NCBI GenBank assembly: GCA_002402535.1
Contig: DHGB01000062.1
Location: 1-7,717 of the forward strand
Direction: 5' to 3'
From: Candidatus Shapirobacteria bacterium UBA4809
Lineage (GTDB): Bacteria; Patescibacteriota; Microgenomatia; UBA12405
DNA length: 7,717 nt
Part shown: in pieces, positions 5,280 through 7,717 of the stretch
Layout of the letters: the number at the start of each line of letters is the position of its first letter
How positions within the stretch are numbered: position 1 is the first letter of the stretch
Made by a program: the position numbers and the translations under genes
The notes under the pieces: generated by a model
Databases searched by the model: none
The model's input: the letters and a program-made list of their open reading frames with translations, nothing else
What the model was told of the DNA's origin: nothing

Positions 5280-5891
5280 ATGAATAATTATGATAATAGA
5301 CAGGAAAAAACCTTGGTAATTGTTAAACCCGACGGAGTTCAGCGCAGTCTCATCGGTGAAGTTATCAAGCGTTACGAACAATGTGGTCTCAAACTAGTGG
5401 CTTTAAAAATGGTTATTCCAAGTCGAGAATTGGCTCTAAAACACTATTCTGTCGATCCCGAATGGCCATTAAAAACAGGTACTAAAAGTATCGAAGCTTA
5501 CAAAGCTAAAGGCTTAATTCCTCCTACTGAAGACCCCATCGAATTTGCAGAAAAAGTCCGAAAAAATCTATTAGATTTTATTACCAGTGGTCCCATTGTT
5601 GCTATGGTCTGGCAGGGGATGAATGCTATTGGTATTGTTAGAAAAATTACAGGCTCTACAGAACCTTTAGCTTCAAACCCTGGTACCATCCGTGGTGATT
5701 ACACTATAGATTCTTACAGTGCGGCTGATGCTGATTCTCGGGCTGTTAGAAATATTATTCACGCTTCCAGCTCTGTTGAAGAAGCAAATAAAGAAATCAA
5801 ACTCTGGTTCAGTGAAAAAGAAATTTTAAACTATCGTCTAGTAGCTGAAGAAATTCTTTATGACGCAAATTTAGACGGAATTTTAGAGTAA
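5280..5891 (+). CDS. ndk: Nucleoside diphosphate kinase, enlarged form
   Basis: The enzyme moves the terminal phosphate from a nucleoside triphosphate (usually ATP) to other nucleoside diphosphates through a phosphohistidine, balancing NTP and dNTP pools in the cytoplasm. By my alignment the active-site residues are present: K16 in VIVKPDGVQR, Y56, R121 in VRKITGSTEP, T127, R138 in PGTIRGD, N158 and the catalytic H161 in RNIIHASSSVEEANKEIKLWF. At 203 residues it is longer than the usual 135-155. Two insertions account for this: about 26 residues between HYSVD and FITSGP (57-100), replacing the short KPFF segment and its stacking Phe, and about 10 residues (SYSAADADSR, 145-154) just before the catalytic helix. 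The usual HGSDS is HASSS. No Shine-Dalgarno site precedes the ATG. It diverges from the ArsR gene and converges on tRNA-Asp 40 bp away. Confidence 0.93.
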   Translation: MNNYDNRQEKTLVIVKPDGVQRSLIGEVIKRYEQCGLKLVALKMVIPSRELALKHYSVDPEWPLKTGTKSIEAYKAKGLIPPTEDPIEFAEKVRKNLLDFITSGPIVAMVWQGMNAIGIVRKITGSTEPLASNPGTIRGDYTIDSYSAADADSRAVRNIIHASSSVEEANKEIKLWFSEKEILNYRLVAEEILYDANLDGILE

Positions 5892-5910
5892 AGTTAAGAA
5901 TAAAAATCCT

Positions 5911-5930
5911 TAAAAATAGAAATTCTACTT
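5911..5930 (-). terminator. Weak hairpin plus T-run after tRNA-Asp
   Basis: Directly after the tRNA-Asp 3' end, the minus strand has AAGTAGA (5930-5924), loop ATT and TCTATTT (5920-5914), a 7-bp AT-rich stem with one G-T pair that runs into TTTTT (5916-5912). It could end tRNA transcription, but the stem is weak. In the plus direction there is no T-run, so it does not obviously terminate ndk. Confidence 0.3.
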
Positions 5931-5931
5931 G

Positions 5932-6005
5932 CGGACCCGATGGGATTTGAACCCACGATCTTCCGCGTGACAGGCGGATGTGCTAGACCGCTGCACCACG
6001 GGTCC
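5932..6005 (-). tRNA. tRNA-Asp, anticodon GTC
   Basis: The 74-nt cloverleaf on the minus strand has acceptor stem GGACCCG/CGGGTCC, D arm GTGC/GCAC with a 9-nt loop, anticodon stem TCCGC/GCGGA around CTGTCAC (anticodon GTC, Asp), T arm GTGGG/CCCAT with one G-T pair and loop TTCAAAT, and discriminator G73, the identity base of Asp tRNAs. CCA is not encoded. It is convergent with ndk. Confidence 0.95.
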
Positions 6006-6017
6006 TCTAGCCTCAGT

Positions 6018-6026
6018 ACTATAGCA
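6018..6026 (-). promoter_or_regulatory. Extended -10 promoter of tRNA-Asp
   Basis: The minus strand reads TGC-TATAGT (6026-6018), an extended -10 (TGn then TATAAT-like) ending 12 nt before the mature tRNA 5' end, so a start near 6011 leaves a short 5' extension for RNase P. No clear -35 is seen. Confidence 0.5.
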
Positions 6027-6114
6027 AAACTTAGCTCTTTTATCTATTATTTATTTAAATTACTTTATAAATAGCTTTAGTCATCAAATTCATTTTTAAA
6101 ATAGCACCAAAAGT

Positions 6115-6120
6115 TATAAT
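6115..6120 (+). promoter_or_regulatory. -10 element of polX, close to the start codon
   Basis: A perfect TATAAT ends 5 nt before the polX ATG (6126). No good -35 is visible at 16-18 bp. A start at the A of the ATG would need a short five-base discriminator but is within known limits. The rest of 6027-6114 is AT-rich with nothing else recognisable. Confidence 0.45.
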
Positions 6121-6125
6121 TAAAT

Positions 6126-7142
6126 ATGTCAAGAGAATTTAATAATTATCAGGTCTCGGAATATCTCTCCAAAATTGCCATTGCTTACGAAATAAAAGGC
6201 AAAAATCGTTTTCGGATTATGGCCTATCAAAATGCTGCCGAAACCATTTTAAACTATCCCGAAAAGCTTTATGATCTCTGGCAAAAAGATCCGAGAAATC
6301 TCGACCTCATTCCCCACATCGGTCCCTCAATTCTTAAAAAAATTGACTATTTATTTAAAACTGGCAAAAGTTACCCCTCACTCAAAAAGATTTTTGTCGA
6401 CATTCACCCGGCAGTTTTTACCTTTGAAAAAATTAACGGTATCGGCCCTCTAATCGCTCATAAATTAACCCAAACTCTTAAATTTTCCCGAAATCCTCTC
6501 CGGGCTCTTGATCAGCTCGTAACTTATTGTCAAAAAGGGAAAATTAGAAATATACCTTCTTTTGGGGAAAAATCAGAAGAATCAATCTTAAATAACACTC
6601 TCTCTTTTCTCGGTCGCCAAAAAAGAATGCCCTACAAAAAAGCCAAAGAGTTGGCTGGTAAAATCATTTCTTATCTTCAGTCTCGTTTTCCTGAAACTAA
6701 TTTTGTCACCCTCGGCTCACTTCGTCGCCAAAGCGACAGTGTTGGCGATATTGATATTGCCGCGGCTTCAAACGATTCGCAAAATATCATTGACTATTTT
6801 CTCACTTATCCCGATATGGTCGAAGTTATCGCTCGGGGAAAAAATAAAGCCAGTCTTCGCTTGCTAAACGATATCCATATAGACCTTATGGTTAAACCCG
6901 TTTCTTCCTTTGGTGCTCTCCTCCAGCATTTTACTGGTTCACGTCAGCACAACATCCTTCTCCGCCGTCATGCCTTAAAACTTGGTTATTCCCTCTCTGA
7001 GTATGGCATCAAAGAGATAAAAAGCGGTATCTTGCATGAATTTAGTGATGAAAAGAAGTTTTATCATTTTTTAAATCTAACATATATCCCCCCACGGGAA
7101 AGGGTTGGGGGAGGGGAACTTGAAAAATACAAAGTGTTATAA
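6126..7142 (+). CDS. polX: Family X DNA polymerase, PolX type without the PHP domain
   Basis: A 338-residue family X (Pol beta-like) polymerase that fills short gaps in base excision repair. The N-terminal 8-kDa-type domain (about 1-90) starts with NYQVSEYLSKIAIAYEIKG and holds a helix-hairpin-helix LIPHIGPSILKKI (61-73). A second, INGIGPLIAHKL (103-114), and a third, IPSFGEKSEESIL (143-155), follow. The palm has TLGSLRRQSDSVGDIDIA (195-212) with metal ligands D208 and D210, and the third Asp, D253, in DIHIDLMV. The thumb has HFTGSRQHNILLRRHALKLGYSLSEYGI (268-295). Typical bacterial PolX (about 570 residues) continues after an IPPEL..RGEIE-like stretch into a PHP exonuclease domain; here the protein stops right after IPPRERVGGGELE, so 3'-5' exonuclease activity should be missing. 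No sign of a frameshift is seen, since lemA starts 9 bp later. The last codons come from a G-rich tract. The ATG sits just after a TATAAT. Confidence 0.88.
   Translation: MSREFNNYQVSEYLSKIAIAYEIKGKNRFRIMAYQNAAETILNYPEKLYDLWQKDPRNLDLIPHIGPSILKKIDYLFKTGKSYPSLKKIFVDIHPAVFTFEKINGIGPLIAHKLTQTLKFSRNPLRALDQLVTYCQKGKIRNIPSFGEKSEESILNNTLSFLGRQKRMPYKKAKELAGKIISYLQSRFPETNFVTLGSLRRQSDSVGDIDIAAASNDSQNIIDYFLTYPDMVEVIARGKNKASLRLLNDIHIDLMVKPVSSFGALLQHFTGSRQHNILLRRHALKLGYSLSEYGIKEIKSGILHEFSDEKKFYHFLNLTYIPPRERVGGGELEKYKVL
7088..7116 (+). other. C-run and four G-tracts, potential G-quadruplex or hairpin
   Basis: In the last codons of polX a run of six C (7088-7093) is followed by GGG (7096-7098), GGG (7102-7104), GGGGG (7107-7111) and GGGG (7113-7116) with loops of 3, 2 and 1 nt. 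The four tracts meet the usual G-quadruplex pattern; alternatively the C-run can pair with the last G-runs as a hairpin. It is strikingly GC-rich for this DNA and resembles the C/G-rich REP-type repeats scattered through many bacterial genomes. It codes for PPRERVGGGEL. Confidence 0.6.
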
Positions 7143-7143
7143 T
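7135..7143 (+). promoter_or_regulatory. Extended -10 promoter of lemA overlapping the polX stop
   Basis: TGT-TATAAT is a full extended -10 (TGnTATAAT). Its last bases contain the polX stop TAA (7140-7142). It ends 8 nt before the lemA ATG (7152), so the mRNA would start at or within two bases of the start codon. A TTGAAA at 7120-7125 is only 12 bp away, too close for a normal -35. Confidence 0.6.
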
Positions 7144-7151
7144 TTAATCAT

Positions 7152-7717
7152 ATGATAATCGCCATCGTCATCCTCATCCTTCTTGTTCTTTATTTAGTCG
7201 GCTTTTTCAACGGTCTCCGTACCACCGAGGTTAGAATCAACGCCGCCATTCAAGAAATTGGCAATCAGCTCAAGCGCCAAAGTCAATTAATTCCCAATCT
7301 AATCGAATCAGTCAAAGGCTATATGAAACACGAAAAAAATATTTTTGAAGATCTCACCGCTGCCCGTAAAATGATTGACAAGGCCATCAACAGCCACGAT
7401 CCTGGCGCCATTGACAAGGCTCAGACCATGTTGACCAAAACTATGGGCTCACTTCAAGTTATCGCCGAGTCTAATCCTCAAATAATGGCTTCAAGTCTTA
7501 TTAACAATATGATGAACGAGCTTCGCGATACTGCTGACAAAATTATGTACGCCCGGCGGACCTTTATCGACCTTTCAGCTGATTTCAACGTCAAAATTTC
7601 AACCATTCCCGGCATTTGGCTGGCACCTCTGATGGGTTTTAAGAAAAAAACTGGCTTAGAAACACCTGAATCTAAAGATATTACCGCAGTTTCTGAGTCC
7701 GAAACCAAAAACCCAGA
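7152..7717 (+). CDS. lemA: LemA family membrane protein, C-terminal end cut by window edge
   Basis: The frame from ATG 7152 is open to the edge (188 codons plus two bases). LemA proteins (PF04011) have one N-terminal membrane helix and a long helical bundle; their cellular role is poorly defined, although they often accompany membrane proteases such as HtpX. Seen here: membrane helix 2-19 (IIAIVILILLVLYLVGFF), then the family hallmark QLKRQSQLIPNLIESVKGYMKHE (39-61), the ENPxLxxs-like SNPQIMASSLINNMMNEL (107-124), DKIMYARRTFIDLSADFN (129-146) and a closing STIPGIWLAPLMGF (150-163). With the usual length near 185-200 residues, only a few codons are likely missing. Many GCC and ATC codons make it more GC-rich than the rest of the window. 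It lies 9 bp after polX with its own extended -10. Confidence 0.88.
   Translation, partial: MIIAIVILILLVLYLVGFFNGLRTTEVRINAAIQEIGNQLKRQSQLIPNLIESVKGYMKHEKNIFEDLTAARKMIDKAINSHDPGAIDKAQTMLTKTMGSLQVIAESNPQIMASSLINNMMNELRDTADKIMYARRTFIDLSADFNVKISTIPGIWLAPLMGFKKKTGLETPESKDITAVSESETKNP

Noticed and set aside
5498..5689. Minus-strand open frame inside ndk
   Set aside because: It is a shadow of the conserved ndk reading frame with no start signal or recognisable motif.
5932..6005. tRNA-Asp as an integration (att) site
   Set aside because: No duplicate of the tRNA 3' end and no integrase gene is present in the window.
7478..7708. Minus-strand open frame inside lemA
   Set aside because: It lies antisense to a clear LemA-family reading frame, with no promoter and no family resemblance.
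1..7717. Alternative genetic code with TGA read as Gly or Trp
   Set aside because: No coding frame needs an in-frame TGA, Trp is encoded by TGG throughout, and all seven complete genes end in TAA or TAG. The absence of TGA stops is noted but the sample is too small.
1..7717. CRISPR array or insertion sequence
   Set aside because: No regularly spaced direct repeats, transposase motifs or paired terminal inverted repeats were seen.

Overview
This window looks like chromosomal DNA from a small-genome, AT-rich bacterium, most likely a Patescibacteria/CPR lineage (Microgenomates-like; inferred from gene types, not proven). Supporting signs are very compact packing (gene overlaps of 8, 22 and 17 bp), tRNA genes without an encoded CCA, no convincing Shine-Dalgarno sites, a family X DNA polymerase without its PHP domain, an enlarged nucleoside diphosphate kinase, and many membrane-anchored or secreted surface proteins. 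All seven complete protein genes end in TAA or TAG, and no in-frame TGA is needed, so the standard bacterial code fits.

Layout. (A) 1-698, minus strand: the N-terminal part of a secreted, jelly-roll (LamG/ConA-like) surface protein that runs off the left edge. (B) 726-3398, plus strand: three overlapping genes for surface glycan synthesis, namely a rhamnosyltransferase-like GT2, a WaaE-like GT2 and an O-antigen ligase/polymerase-like membrane protein. Hand-counted GC jumps from about 22% in the first GT gene to about 33% in the second, exactly at their 8-nt overlap. (C) 3382-4848, minus strand: a tandem-LysM membrane protein, tRNA-Gly(CCC), tRNA-Thr(CGT) and a membrane-anchored tandem Ig-like protein, packed so tightly that one transcript is likely. 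(D) 4899-5891: an ArsR-type regulator (minus) and ndk (plus), diverging from a 34-bp palindrome that is also a nearly symmetric two-way promoter. (E) 5932-6005, minus strand: tRNA-Asp(GTC). (F) 6126-7717, plus strand: a PHP-less polX and a lemA gene cut by the right edge, with a G-rich four-tract motif at the polX end.

Functional reading. Regions A-C deal mostly with the cell surface: glycan assembly, a secreted glycan-binding-type protein, peptidoglycan-binding LysM repeats and an Ig-like stalk. Regions D-F are housekeeping: nucleotide supply, a tRNA, gap-filling DNA repair and a LemA membrane protein.

The most notable pattern is regulatory. Several genes (LamG-like, ArsR, LysM, polX, lemA) have -10 elements placed 5-8 nt before their start codons, two of them with perfect TTGACA -35 boxes at 16-bp spacing. 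This predicts leaderless mRNAs. The two best cases are the divergent pair at 699-732 and the ArsR/ndk palindrome at 5202-5235. No wholly new enzyme system is evident.
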